NCBI GenBank assembly: GCA_025667525.1
Contig: CM046879.1
Span: 364,826,639-364,890,638 of the forward strand
Direction of reading: 5' to 3'
From: Glebionis coronaria
Taxonomy: Eukaryota > Streptophyta > Magnoliopsida > Asterales > Asteraceae
Length of the DNA: 64,000 nt
The position numbers and the translations under genes are program-made. The notes beneath the pieces are model-generated. The model did no database searches, had not been told where the DNA came from, and worked only from the letters and a program-made list of their open reading frames with translations. This document shows positions 12,685 through 22,655 of the stretch, piece after piece. Numbering within the stretch: the stretch's first letter is position 1; every line of letters starts with the position of its first letter.

Positions 12685-15543
12685 CTACATAGAGGGGAAA
12701 AACTTACCCATTTCTGCTTGCTCTTCGACCAGAAACGATAACCATTCATCACTTTCTCCCCGCTTCTGGGCTTGAGCCGCAGTCCTCTCCAGCACCACAC
12801 TTAAGGGTTCTTCGTCAAGCACGATCCTGGTTACGTCCTCGTATATGGGAAGTGTCAGGTGGCTGGGGGATGGAGTGAAGGCATCATGGGCGGACGGGCT
12901 AGGACTGAGCCGTGCCATGATTTCCATATTTGACGCATCTTTGGTGGCCTCTAGTTCGTCCAGGAATGGGTAGTGCAGATCTCGCATCGCGGCCATAGAG
13001 GCAGTCATCTTGCTAGCAGCTTCAGGCTTAAAGAAGGCATGATTGGCGACATCCTCTCCCTTCATGATCAACTCAGCGGCCTCAACCATTCCCTCGTGCC
13101 GTCCGTGGTCAATACCATCAGACACAAGGTTCGCGAATTGTTGCACAAATTCTGGGGCCTCTAATACCTTCATGACGGCCAGGCGTGCTCCGTGCCCAAC
13201 CATCCACCTACGGCCGGCAATAGCTATTAGCAATTGGGGGCATAGCACATTGTCACGCTCGGCAGTGAGGGCATCAATCATCAACTCTTTTCGAGCAAAT
13301 GCCTCTTTCAGCTCTTGGATGACCGCCCTCTCATCAGCAAGGTCCCTCTGTACTTTCTCCATGTTTTGGACGGCCAGGTGCGCGTCTTCCAGTTTCTTGT
13401 TAAGCACGTCTACTTGGCTGGAGTACGAGTGGGCAGAAGCTTCCGCCGTGGCTACCTATAAGGAAAATACGTGTTAGCATATATTCCTTTTATAAGTATG
13501 GGTGGTGCGGCACGGATATGTACCTTGGTGGTTGCAGCATCTAGTTGTGACTCAAGATTGGCTACTTGCTGGTCGTATTCACTCGCGCGGGCTGACTGTT
13601 TTTTAATGGTCGCCTCGGCATTGGCCAGTTGGGATTGGAGGTCGACAATTTGAGCTTCATTATCTTCAATCATCTTCTCCCTCCGTCCAACTTTCCTCTT
13701 GAGAGAGTCAACATGCCCAAGCGCGGCTTCAAACCTAACCCTCATCGAGGTTCCCATCGCCATTTGGTGTACCAGGGTACCATTGTACTCATCCGCCAAA
13801 TCTGCATGACTGAGCGAATTTACCTCTCGCACCAAGCTTGGTGGTATGCAATTGTTGAGGTACTCCCGGCACTCATCAACGTCCCTCAGTCGTGACGCCG
13901 TGGTAATATTCCATACGGGATTGAACGGTTGAGGGGCGCTGGGTGCGGGAAAATCTTGGGAGGCTGCGGGTGAACCTTCTTCAAATACAGGGCCGGACTT
14001 AGTGGGGGCCGTAGGGTCTCTTCCCACTTCTTTCCCTTTCCCCTTATCAACTTGGGTGTCAGAAGGAGGTGCGGCACCGGTCTGGTCGTCCCTGTGAAAC
14101 AAGTATTAGGAAATATCTTAAGTATTGCTTACAAGGAAACTTGTCATTCTTACATATTAAGATGGGGTCTTACATGTTGTTTCTTGCTAATTCGGAGGCG
14201 GTTGGGGCAATCTGAGTGACGGGATCGACATGAGCGGCCCGGTTAGCCTCGGAACCCTGGGTAGCACTCCCGACAGATTGATACAAGGGGTGGTCTTCTC
14301 GAAGTCTCTTGGCAGGAGCATTGTGTTCGCCAATCTCGACTGAAGCAGTTCTCCTCACACGGTTACTTCTTTTTCGTGTACGCCTGGCGACGGGCTGCAT
14401 TGTTGTTTCGTCGATATCCTCCTCGACTTCATCTTCCTCTTCTTCTTCCAGGTTGACTTGTTGCTGTACTTCTTCATCATCATCGCCCATCAGTCGGCGA
14501 ATGCTGGAGGTGGTTAATTCAATATTATCCCCCTGCTGCTCCCTATGTGGTGAGGAGGGCCCGGCTCCTCCTTCATTCACCTGGTTATCACCATCAACAT
14601 TATTTCCATGATCTTCCTCGTCCGAATGAGGATCTGGCACGGCTTCAAGAGCAACCGTCACGGGGCGGGTATGCTCAATAAGGGGTTGTTCATTCTCACG
14701 AAGAGGACGAAGACCCTCCGGCACAAGCTTCGGGTCGCCCTGGCGCAAAAGTCCAAAGAAGTTCATTTCTGTTCAGCACAAAACAACATATGTTAGCTAT
14801 TTATCAAATAATTGTATGCATTTTTTGCGTACGGATGTTAGCCTACCTTCGCCCTGCCTTCTCCAAAAAACGGGATACCTATTGGAAGGACCAAAGTAAT
14901 TGCGGCTAATCCCTAGCAAACATAGGAATGATTCGGAAAGGTTTCTATGGAACCCAGTCCTATTCAAATCTAACTCTTGGGAATGACGGGGGTTGTATGT
15001 ACTTGTGTGCGGCTTGGGGTCGTGAGGGATCCTAGTTCTGATGATATAATCGCCCGGCCATACCACTGCGTCAATGAAAAAGTAGTGATCATACCAATTT
15101 TTCAATGAGTCCATTGGTTTGTTGTGCGATTGGGGACTGTTGGAGGCTCGTTTCTTAAAAGATACCCAACCGTTTACTATGTTGGGAACATAAAAGAGCC
15201 GGAATAATTCTACAGTTGGGGGGATTCTCCTAGCACGGCAGAGGATCTCGAATTGACTAATTTTACAGGAACCTATGCAGTGGAGCTGACTAATGTGTAC
15301 ATCATAGTATCCTAACAGATCTACAAGAAAGTGGGTGAAGGGGATGCGGTAATTAGCCGCATCAAAGAGGCGAAAATACAGGCCAATCTTACCCGCTGGA
15401 GCCTCAGTTATGAGGTCTCCAGCGCCAGGAAGTGAGGGGTGTAGGTTGGTAGGGATGAAATAGTTTGTACAAAAGTGGTTTAATTGGTCTTGGGTCATAA
15501 CATTCAGCACGGATCCAATGGTAGGGCTGTTTCTATGAGCCAT
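12685..15543 (-). CDS. Antisense four-exon gene in the Tat element, gypsy-type transposase-like (PF04195-type) N-terminus
   Basis: Four exons on the minus strand, 15543-14847, 14768-14174, 14091-13524 and 13455-12685, separated by GT-AG introns of 78, 82 and 68 bp, join in phase (1, 2, 0) into 877 codons including the stop, with no internal stop. Exon 1 (about 232 residues) resembles the domain called Transposase (putative) gypsy type: HPSLPGAGDLITEAPAGKIG, LGYYDVHISQLHCIGSCKIS, EILCRARRIPPTVELFRLFY. Exon 2 is acidic with a basic patch (RRTRKRSNRVRR), possibly nuclear localising. Exons 3-4 are rich in coiled-coil-like heptads (ESQLDAATTK, LNKKLEDAHLAVQNMEKVQ). Extra antisense ORFs are known in Tat elements; the biochemical role is unknown. 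It is intact beside a broken gag-pol. Splice sites are my prediction, not observed. A TATA-like box lies upstream at 15685. Confidence 0.85.
13456..13523 (-). other. Intron 3 of the antisense gene (68 bp)
   Basis: Donor CCAAG|GTACATAT, acceptor CCTTATAG|GTAGCC, phase 0. The frame does not stay open from exon 3 into exon 4 without removing it. Confidence 0.75.
14092..14173 (-). other. Intron 2 of the antisense gene (82 bp)
   Basis: Donor AT|GTAAGACC, acceptor TTTCACAG|GGACG. The junction regenerates an ATG codon in frame and removes the TAA directly after the donor. Confidence 0.8.
14769..14846 (-). other. Intron 1 of the antisense gene (78 bp)
   Basis: Donor G|GTAGGC, acceptor GAACAG|AAATG. 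It joins phase 1 to the exon 2 frame without loss. Confidence 0.75.
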
Positions 15544-15684
15544 TACTAAAAAAGAGTGTAAGGACGTGGTGTTCTAACCTGCGTATGAAGGGATCCGTGC
15601 GTATTTGGTTCAAGCTAAGAGGAAAGCTTTAATGGCATAAATGGAGGTTGTAACTGTGTGTTTCACACAGCCGTGGGGGTGGGT

Positions 15685-15692
15685 TATTTATA
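15685..15692 (-). promoter_or_regulatory. TATA-like box upstream of the antisense gene
   Basis: TATAAATA on the minus strand, about 142 bp upstream of the ATG at 15543. That leaves room for a 5' UTR of about 110 nt. It would let the antisense gene be transcribed independently of the LTR. Prediction only. Confidence 0.5.
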
Positions 15693-16115
15693 GGGTTGCC
15701 TCATGGGTCACGACCTGTTGGATGTGTGACACGTGTTGGACACTATCTTAATCGTGTGGCTAGGGGGCAAGTGGCAAGTGAAACGTCAGGTGGGACCCAC
15801 GGGTCACTTCTGACTCACACGTTTGCACTGCTCGAGGTTCTGACGGTTTGCACTTTTGTCAGTCAAACAAGTCAGATGAACAGTTATTAATGTCGGGTTA
15901 TGCGGCTCTTACGTAAGACTTGACATTTAATGATATATTTAATTTGTCTCGATTGCTATATGCGGCTGAGATATTGATGAGATAACTTCTTAAGCCAGGT
16001 TTCCACGTGCGGCCAATATAAATTCTTGGACAATTTGTCATTCACTATGGTTTCCTTGGTACGTCCGGGGAGCATCTTTGTAGTCTAGAGGTTCCACCTA
16101 CGGTTGTAACAACTA
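15693..16115. other. Tat element, non-coding region before the polypurine tract
   Basis: No supported gene. It contains the region upstream of the antisense gene and the sense-strand leader into the polypurine tract. Confidence 0.6.
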
Positions 16116-16127
16116 GACTGGGGGGAC
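16116..16127 (+). other. Polypurine tract of the Tat element
   Basis: GACTGGGGGGAC lies directly before the 3' LTR start at 16129, the expected site for plus-strand DNA priming. Confidence 0.75.
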
Positions 16128-16128
16128 A

Positions 16129-16710
16129 TGATGACGTATAGTCCCCAGCCGGGTCATGGACCCGGCCCATGGGTACTACCCGTATCCGGCCCATCACAGA
16201 TGGGTGGAATAATGTCATTCAGGCTTATGGGCTTGGATGAACAGTAACCGCACACATGTGTGCGGCCCACGGCCCGGTGCGGCCGACATGGCCGACATAG
16301 GGTTAGACAGAATAATATTCTGTCTAGGAATATCTTTATCCCAATAAGAGAGGATATTCACTACCAAGATTAGAAGATAACAATCATTCTAATTCTGGTG
16401 ATTATCTCTTCCTTGGGGCCGAAGCATCAGTGGAAGCCCATTAGGGTTTCACTGCCTATAAAAGGAACCCTCAAGGGTTCCACAAAGGTATTACGACTTG
16501 TACTCTAAACTCACATAAACCTTAAATCGATTACTTACTCTCACGCCGGAGTCTAATCGTGGGAAACATTCCCACGGTAAGCCTAACGCGTGCTCTTTAG
16601 TGTGCATGATCCAAACCAAACAATTCACTTGGTGCAGGAGCCGGAGCTCAGCCAACCCGAAATAAGCCTAATTCGGGCCTAGCAAGGATCAACCAACTTT
16701 TGCATCAACA
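16129..16710 (+). repeat. Tat element 3' LTR
   Basis: 582 bp, the same length as the 5' LTR, with about 12 substitutions by eye (for example GGGATACATT versus GGGAAACATT). It is followed by the ATAGT target duplicate at 16711-16715. Confidence 0.95.
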
Positions 16711-16715
16711 ATAGT

Positions 16716-18185
16716 TTATTAATTAAATGTCACTGTGATTTAATAAACTATAGGTTATATGATTTAATTAAATAAAAGACATGATTTAATTACATTAAGA
16801 CATATAAAATACTTAGGTTAATCATGTATTAATAATTTATTAATTATAACTAAGTCGTGATTTATTAAATAATTATAGTCCATGTTTTAATAATTAATTA
16901 ATAACTATAGTCTAAATTAAATAACAAATTACTTAGGTTAAACATGTATTATTTATTAAAATAAATATAACCTAAGTCCATGATTAAATTAAATTAATTA
17001 TAAGTCATGTTTTAATTAATTTAATTTTTCTTGAAAATAATATAACTTGTGAAAATGTATAACTTGTAAAATTTTTTATCCCGTGCCCGTGTTTTACTAT
17101 AAGCCAAACCAACCAACCCCTTAGCAGTGGCTACCCGGCCTAGCTGGTTGCCACTGCTCGACCATAATCACCACCGGCTGACTCCGGTGGTTTCCCCTAC
17201 CTGGCTGCGGTTCCCACTGCTAAAGCAAAACAACCACCTGCTTAAGCAGGTGGTGATGCTGCGCCGAGACCCACAAACAAACCAAATGGCACCCCGAAGC
17301 GAGTCGGGGTCCCTTGTTCCCTGCTGCCGAACCACCGAACTACACCGAGACCATGAGGTCTCGGCTGTTGGTGTGAATCAAACCCAAGCCGAGAGCCTGG
17401 GGCTTTCGGTTGTGTGTGTCGGCCGAACAAACCCACCAAAACCCCCCACTAAATCATGTTTCTTGGATTAATTAACATCTTAATTATGTTTTTAAATTTT
17501 CAAATCATATAAACATAATTAAAGAAAATAAGAATAAAAAAGATAAAAGTTTTTGATGATACCGAACACGTGATTGAATGCGAACTAAGAACACGAACAT
17601 GTTTAACCCAAAAATCAACAATCAAAATCAACCCAAACACCCTTAGTGTTTGTTGTAGCCGGCGGCAAGGGAGAGCAAAAGAAGGAGGCTAGGTTTTCTT
17701 GTTTTATAAAAATAAATGTGTTATGATTTCATGTGTTTTACCTTTCCCCTATTAGTCAAAATTAGGCTTGGCCCTTTCTTTTCCTCTAGTCCGCGGCTAC
17801 CAAGGGCCTACAACGGTAATCCGAGCTTTTCGGTGTTTAATTATTTTACGTGTATGTTCGCTAATATATTCATGTAAGTTCGTGGTTAAATGTTCGTGTT
17901 ATAAATAATACTTGTACGTAATCAATATTTATCGTGTGTTAATAAATATAAACGTATTTCACATGTTCATGTTTTAATATTCGTGATCATATGCTCGTGA
18001 TTATAATTATTATGATTAATAATTATCGTGTATTACCACGTACTTAAAAATTATCATGCACTAACACGTACGTAGTTTCTGAATTTAATGTTCGTGACAC
18101 GTGTTCATGACATAAAATGAAAGTTTTAATTAGTTCGTATGTTTACGTAGTGTACTGTTCATGGCATTTAGATGCGGGTTTTACA
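16716..18185 (-). mobile_element. Element A 3' LTR, second part
   Basis: It resumes element A's LTR after the Tat insertion and matches 49190-49869 of the A 5' LTR. It ends GCGGGTTTTACA at 18185, the same terminus as the B LTRs (35199, 43566). The pieces 4180-5627 and 16716-18185 sum to about 2.9 kb, close to B's 3.0 kb. It contains AT-rich sequence and short spurious frames only. Confidence 0.88.
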
Positions 18186-18204
18186 ACTCTTCCCCCCTAA
18201 AAAG
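18186..18204 (-). other. Polypurine tract of element A
   Basis: On the minus strand this reads CTTTTTAGGGGGGAAGAGT directly next to the 3' LTR. It is nearly identical to B's tract at 35201-35218. Confidence 0.8.
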
Positions 18205-18259
18205 AATATTTCATCCCCGAATTATAGATAATGTAAACTGAAAGAGGAACATACCCGAA

Positions 18260-18587
18260 TCAAAACTTGAAATGAGGGTAAGAAGTCCGGATAGACTCCT
18301 CTGTCTCCCAAGTGGCTTCCCTCTCGGTATGATCCTCCAAAGTATTTTGACGAATTGAATCGTCTTTTTCCTCATGACTCGTTCCTGTCTATCAATAACT
18401 CGTTCGGGTTCCTAGATGAAGGTATGATCTTCACGAACCTGTTAAAGTGGATACTGAACCATGTGAAGGGGATGATACTTGTATCCTCTGAGTAAGGACA
18501 CATGGAAAACATCATGAACGTGATAAAGCTGCGGAGGTAACACTAAACGATACGATACTTCACCGACTCGCTCGACGATATCAAACT
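18260..18587 (-). pseudogene. Element A pol, C-terminal piece (integrase end and chromodomain)
   Basis: On the minus strand this ends YPHFKF then TGA at 18260-18262, the counterpart of B's YPHFIF. The DNA aligns with B positions 35262-35590. It covers the chromodomain thought to guide integration to particular chromatin. The piece is damaged by small differences and ends at 18587, where the coding-less LTR element inserted; the adjoining pol sequence continues at 28750. Confidence 0.85.
18583..18587. repeat. Target-site duplication AAACT (left) of the coding-less LTR element
   Basis: AAACT here and at 28750-28754 flank the element 18588-28749. Element A's pol reads through the site when one copy is removed. 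Confidence 0.93.
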
Positions 18588-21500
18588 TGTCACACACGTG
18601 AATTTTGAATCTATTTAATTTATGTAAAACGCGATAGTTCGGGTTAGACTTGCCTGTCTATTGATGTTCCCGATTGGTTGCGCGTATTTTGTGTACGAAT
18701 TTAAAATTTCTATGAATGACAATCATGAAAAATTACTACATGAATGACTACTATTCGTTTACGTTACGTGCTAGGAAACTCTATTTTAGGGGTCGACATT
18801 ATTTACATCAACGTAATCTCATTTAAGATTTCCATTACACTAGACAAATATTTTTCGCTCAATATATATAAACGACATACTTAGAAATTTCCTAATTTCC
18901 TCTTTAAACCAAATTTATTTAACTACTACAACTACTAAGATCTTACTTAAAGTTAATTCTTAAACTACTACTCTATTTTTATAAAAACAACAAACAAACT
19001 ATTGTAAATAATACTCAATATAAAAATGAAACACTTTCTCCCTTTGTCACTATACAAAATTTGTCCCCTTACAATGATACAAACTCATGTCTTATTAATT
19101 GTATTTCACAAAGGGTACAAATTCAAACTCTAAAATGTAGTACTCCACCCACCATTAAATGCAAGTACTTTTGGTCCCCCTTTCTTTCCCAAATCCGTCG
19201 GACACAACATTATCACCAAAGTTCTCCATCCTTTTTCTTGTACAATGCCTCTCCAATAAATGTAGTTGATGAAAAGTACTCCATCCCCTTCCTTTTCTTC
19301 TGCCCTAGAAGCAAACAAAAGAGGACCCTCTTCCCCAAAACAATACAACTTCCTATGTTAGTTCCTTTGGCCAAGTCCTAATTACATTCAAACCACAACA
19401 CCTAACTAAGCCTAACTAAGTAATCCTAACCCTAAAGCTCACTCACTTGCCTATAAATACTAACTCTCTTCTCACTTGAACACACACACTCAAAAACTAA
19501 AACATCAAGAGAAACATTTAAGTACCTTGCTGCTAGGTTTCGGCCAAGAAAACAACACGGGTCACAGTTGGGTTAAGCCACGGCTAAAGGTGTATAAAAA
19601 TCTTTGTTTTGATCGTGGGTATTTGTTCGGGTTAAGATTCATTAGTTCTATTCCATATCTTCCGCATCACCTTTCGCTAGGACCATTGTAAGACCTCATT
19701 CACCATTTTTAGTTTATACACATGTCATATGAAAGTCCCTAGTATGTGCTTTTGAACTTTTGTAATACAATAAAGATGTTATTTTGTACTAGATATACCC
19801 ACTGTTAACAAAAATCAAACATGAGGAAACTTGCGATAAACACTAACATAAAACTATCTACACCATTCGTGAATGGGCTGCGTTTATACGCATACGTAGT
19901 GTGTGGTATTGAAACCAAGGAGTAACCAAATACAAGAGTATCATGTAATTTGTATGTGTGTGTTACGGGTATAGTTTGTGTTTCACTGGAGCATACCAAG
20001 TAACAAAAGGGTAAGGATTTCATGCAGAGATTTATATGCAAAACAATTTCAAACATTCTCTTCCTGAGAACGGGTAGCAAGCAGTGGGCATAGCTCTATC
20101 AAAAGAAAAAAAAAAACTTTCATCACCTTAAAACATAGAAGTGTGGTGTGTATGATTAGTCGGTAGATAATATCAAACGTAGAAAATTACTCATTTTGAT
20201 CGAAAATATAACTTTTTGGATGTTTCAACACGACCTTTTTACGACCCTTTTTGACCCTCGAGACGGCCTTGACCCGAGTTGGTTAAATAACAAAAGTTGT
20301 AGACGGCCATGCCTTCTACACGACCATATTTTCGGTTCGACCCAAAAGTCATTGTCGAGAACCGTAGATGAGATCGAAAATGACTCATTAAACTCTTTTC
20401 ATTTAAAAGGATTTCACGACCCTTATTTCGAACAAGATTTTAGCCCATCAAATGACCTCGGTTTATAAAACTTAAAACGCGGGTCTATAGTTGACCCGGC
20501 TAGCTTTCTAACGATACTTTTAGTTTACACCGAGAGCCACTAACGAGCTCGTTATTCATTTCTAAAAATTAAGAAAATCGGCCTTTCTATCGAAAGGTAA
20601 AGTAGGAAGCGTGTTTTTGAAACTTGCAAAATCTTCAAGATATGAAATGTTGGGTCTCATGTCTCACGACATGAGACATGTCATTTTTTTATTAAATGCA
20701 TAATTAATATTTCTATTAATTTTATTACTTATTATTTAATATATTTTTATAATAAAATATAAAATATATTTAGGATATTTGACCTATTAAACAACCCGAC
20801 TAAATAAATTGTCCTGACCACGAAAGGTTCGATCTTGCTAAATATATCTCGACTAGATGACTACATTATTATTAGACATTAAATGTTCACAAGTGTTAAA
20901 ATCGTTGATTTATTTAAAAACTCAAGCACATACTACGGGACTAAATGCAAACGTTTTATTATAGTTTTGCATGAGTAGTAATACGAACCTTATTTAATTA
21001 GGTTACAGATTGTTTTGAGCTATTATTTCTCCATGTCTAAGTTGTGCTATTATAACCTTGCTACTTCTTCGAGGTGAGTTTCATAGCCCCACTTTTAATT
21101 GTTTTAACTATTTTGGGGTGAGAACATTGCTTGTTTTATACGGATGAACATAAGTGCTAAAACTTGATACATTTGCCTACATGATGTCTAAGTAGCGATA
21201 TCCCTAGATGCTTTAGCCCACTATCGTGAACCGTTAATTACTTTGTGTAAGCGCGAATGTTATGGATAGATCTATTGGGATTGACATCCCTATCTAATGT
21301 TGGTTGTGTGACCAAATTAGATACACTTACATTTGAGTCGTTACGAATGCTTTGGGATAGGCATTTGCTCGGGCTCTCATTATATCTTGTTGATTGGTTA
21401 ACGCTTCGGTGTCACGAGCTTAGACGTAGGAATACAAACGTATACTATTTTTGATTATAACCTTGTTTGGTTATATGCCGAATGTCTGATAAAATCTTAT

Positions 21501-21848
21501 GGTTCATCACACTTATTTATAACTAAACCTATGAACTCACCAACCTTTGTGTTGACACTTTAGCAATGTTTTTCTCAGGTATCAAGACGGAGGAGTGACG
21601 TGGTTATGCATGGGAGATTTTTAATAAAAAATGGTTGTGACTAGTGTATGGATATTTGGATGAATGTTAAAGTCTTTTGAAATAATGTTTTATTATGATC
21701 CGGTGTAATTCGCTTCCGAACAAGTTTTATGCTTTTAATTAAATTAAAACGGCTTTTAAATAGTCGTTCTTTGTATCTATGTCTTGTGATAGTCATGACC
21801 GTCGCACCCCATTGCGTTGCCTTACTCTGATAAATTGAGGGTGTGACA
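18588..21848 (+). repeat. 5' LTR of the coding-less element (3261 bp)
   Basis: Starts TGTCACACACGTG, ends GAGGGTGTGACA. Short frames inside it (such as 19061-19381) are repeated in the other LTR simply because the DNA is the same. AT-rich, with no recognisable protein. Confidence 0.95.
19452..19459 (+). promoter_or_regulatory. TATA box TATAAATA in the LARD-like 5' LTR
   Basis: Also at 26346-26353 in the 3' LTR. It is preceded by CCTAACCCTAAAGC and followed by a CT-rich stretch, as expected for a plant core promoter. Confidence 0.6.
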
Positions 21849-21851
21849 GAT

Positions 21852-21865
21852 TGGTATCAGAGCTG
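21852..21865 (+). other. Primer-binding site (initiator-Met tRNA type), LARD-like element
   Basis: TGGTATCAGAGCTG begins three bases after the LTR end. It complements the 3' end of plant initiator-Met tRNA and fixes the orientation as plus. Confidence 0.9.
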
Positions 21866-22202
21866 TAGTTATAGAGAACTAGGTTATTTTACAAAATGAT
21901 TTTTATAAACGTGATTTAAAAATTTAATTTTGGGAAAAATAATTCTAGACTATAACTAACTCAAAAATCTTCAAGAACCACTTCACTTCGCGTCTTCGAT
22001 AAAAGTAAGTTGTGACTTGAATTATTCCATGTGATTTGCCATGTTAGTTTAAACTTGATTGCTACGTGTTATTAGCATTAAGTATTTCCTGCCTTGTTTG
22101 TATGATCCTTATGTAAGATGTACTTATAGGAATGTGTACTAAGACGATTTTTCTTATATTTTGAAGTAAAATACCTAGCATCCTTGTTTGGATTGTTGTG
22201 CT

Positions 22203-22290
22203 ACTAAAATGGTTTGTGCCATGTTTAATCGAACTAAGATGGTTTGTGCCATGTTTAAATCGAACTAAGATGGTTTGTGCCATGTTTATT
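22203..22290 (+). repeat. Three tandem units of about 30 bp
   Basis: Each unit carries ATGGTTTGTGCCATGTTTA preceded by ACTAA(A/G). Spacing is 30-31 bp. Confidence 0.85.
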
Positions 22291-22500
22291 TGGAGTAAAG
22301 CATACACATACTTATACTATTACGTATTATGTTAAAAACAGTCCATTGGACTACTATGAACTATTTAAACACTTGTGTGTTTCTATGTTACCCTATATCG
22401 ATATACGCCGAATTAAAAATATGTGCCAAAACAGTACTTGAACGCGCTGATACTTAGCAGTGGTTGATTTTAAGTCGTGAGTAAACCCAAAAACCAAGAC

Positions 22501-22655
22501 AATTCATCGAAAATGTTAAGGGATATAACGATACTTAGCAAGGTCTCAAGGTTGTTCTTGTTTGATTGGGTTGCGAGACTAAGTTAAGTGCCAGTCGTTA
22601 TACAACTTAGGATTTTTGATGAGTTTTCTTGTGGATGGGTAAAACTCATGAATTT
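22501..22655 (+). repeat. Diverged direct duplication, copy 1 (copy 2 at 22759-22915)
   Basis: Both copies share CTCAAGG(T/C)TGTTCTTG, TTTGATTGGGTTGCGAG and a following (G/A)TGAGTTTTC-like tail, about 258 bp apart. Confidence 0.75.

Larger units (their letters stand above)
5628..16710 (+). mobile_element. Tat-type Ty3 LTR retrotransposon, full length, decayed gag-pol
   Basis: An 11,083-bp element with two 582-bp LTRs of equal length, a 5-bp target duplication, a primer-binding site beginning TTGGCGCC and a G-rich polypurine tract. Internal order is gag, protease, reverse transcriptase, RNase H, a second archaeal-type RNase H, integrase, then a convergent antisense multi-exon gene. The second RNase H and the TGGCGCC primer site are hallmarks of the Tat lineage. 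About 12 differences between LTRs (near 2%) suggest a moderately old insertion. It sits in the 3' LTR of element A. Confidence 0.95.

Noticed and set aside
17127..17471. 114-codon frame with CCR and PPT-rich stretches
   Set aside because: It lies in element A's LTR; the matching stretch in the other LTR (about 49600-49869) does not preserve it.
19061..19381. 106-codon frame repeated at 25955
   Set aside because: Duplicate because it lies in both LARD-like LTRs; it resembles no family and overlaps another frame on the opposite strand.
21852..21865. tRNA-like match
   Set aside because: Only the primer-binding complement of the tRNA 3' end is present; there is no cloverleaf.
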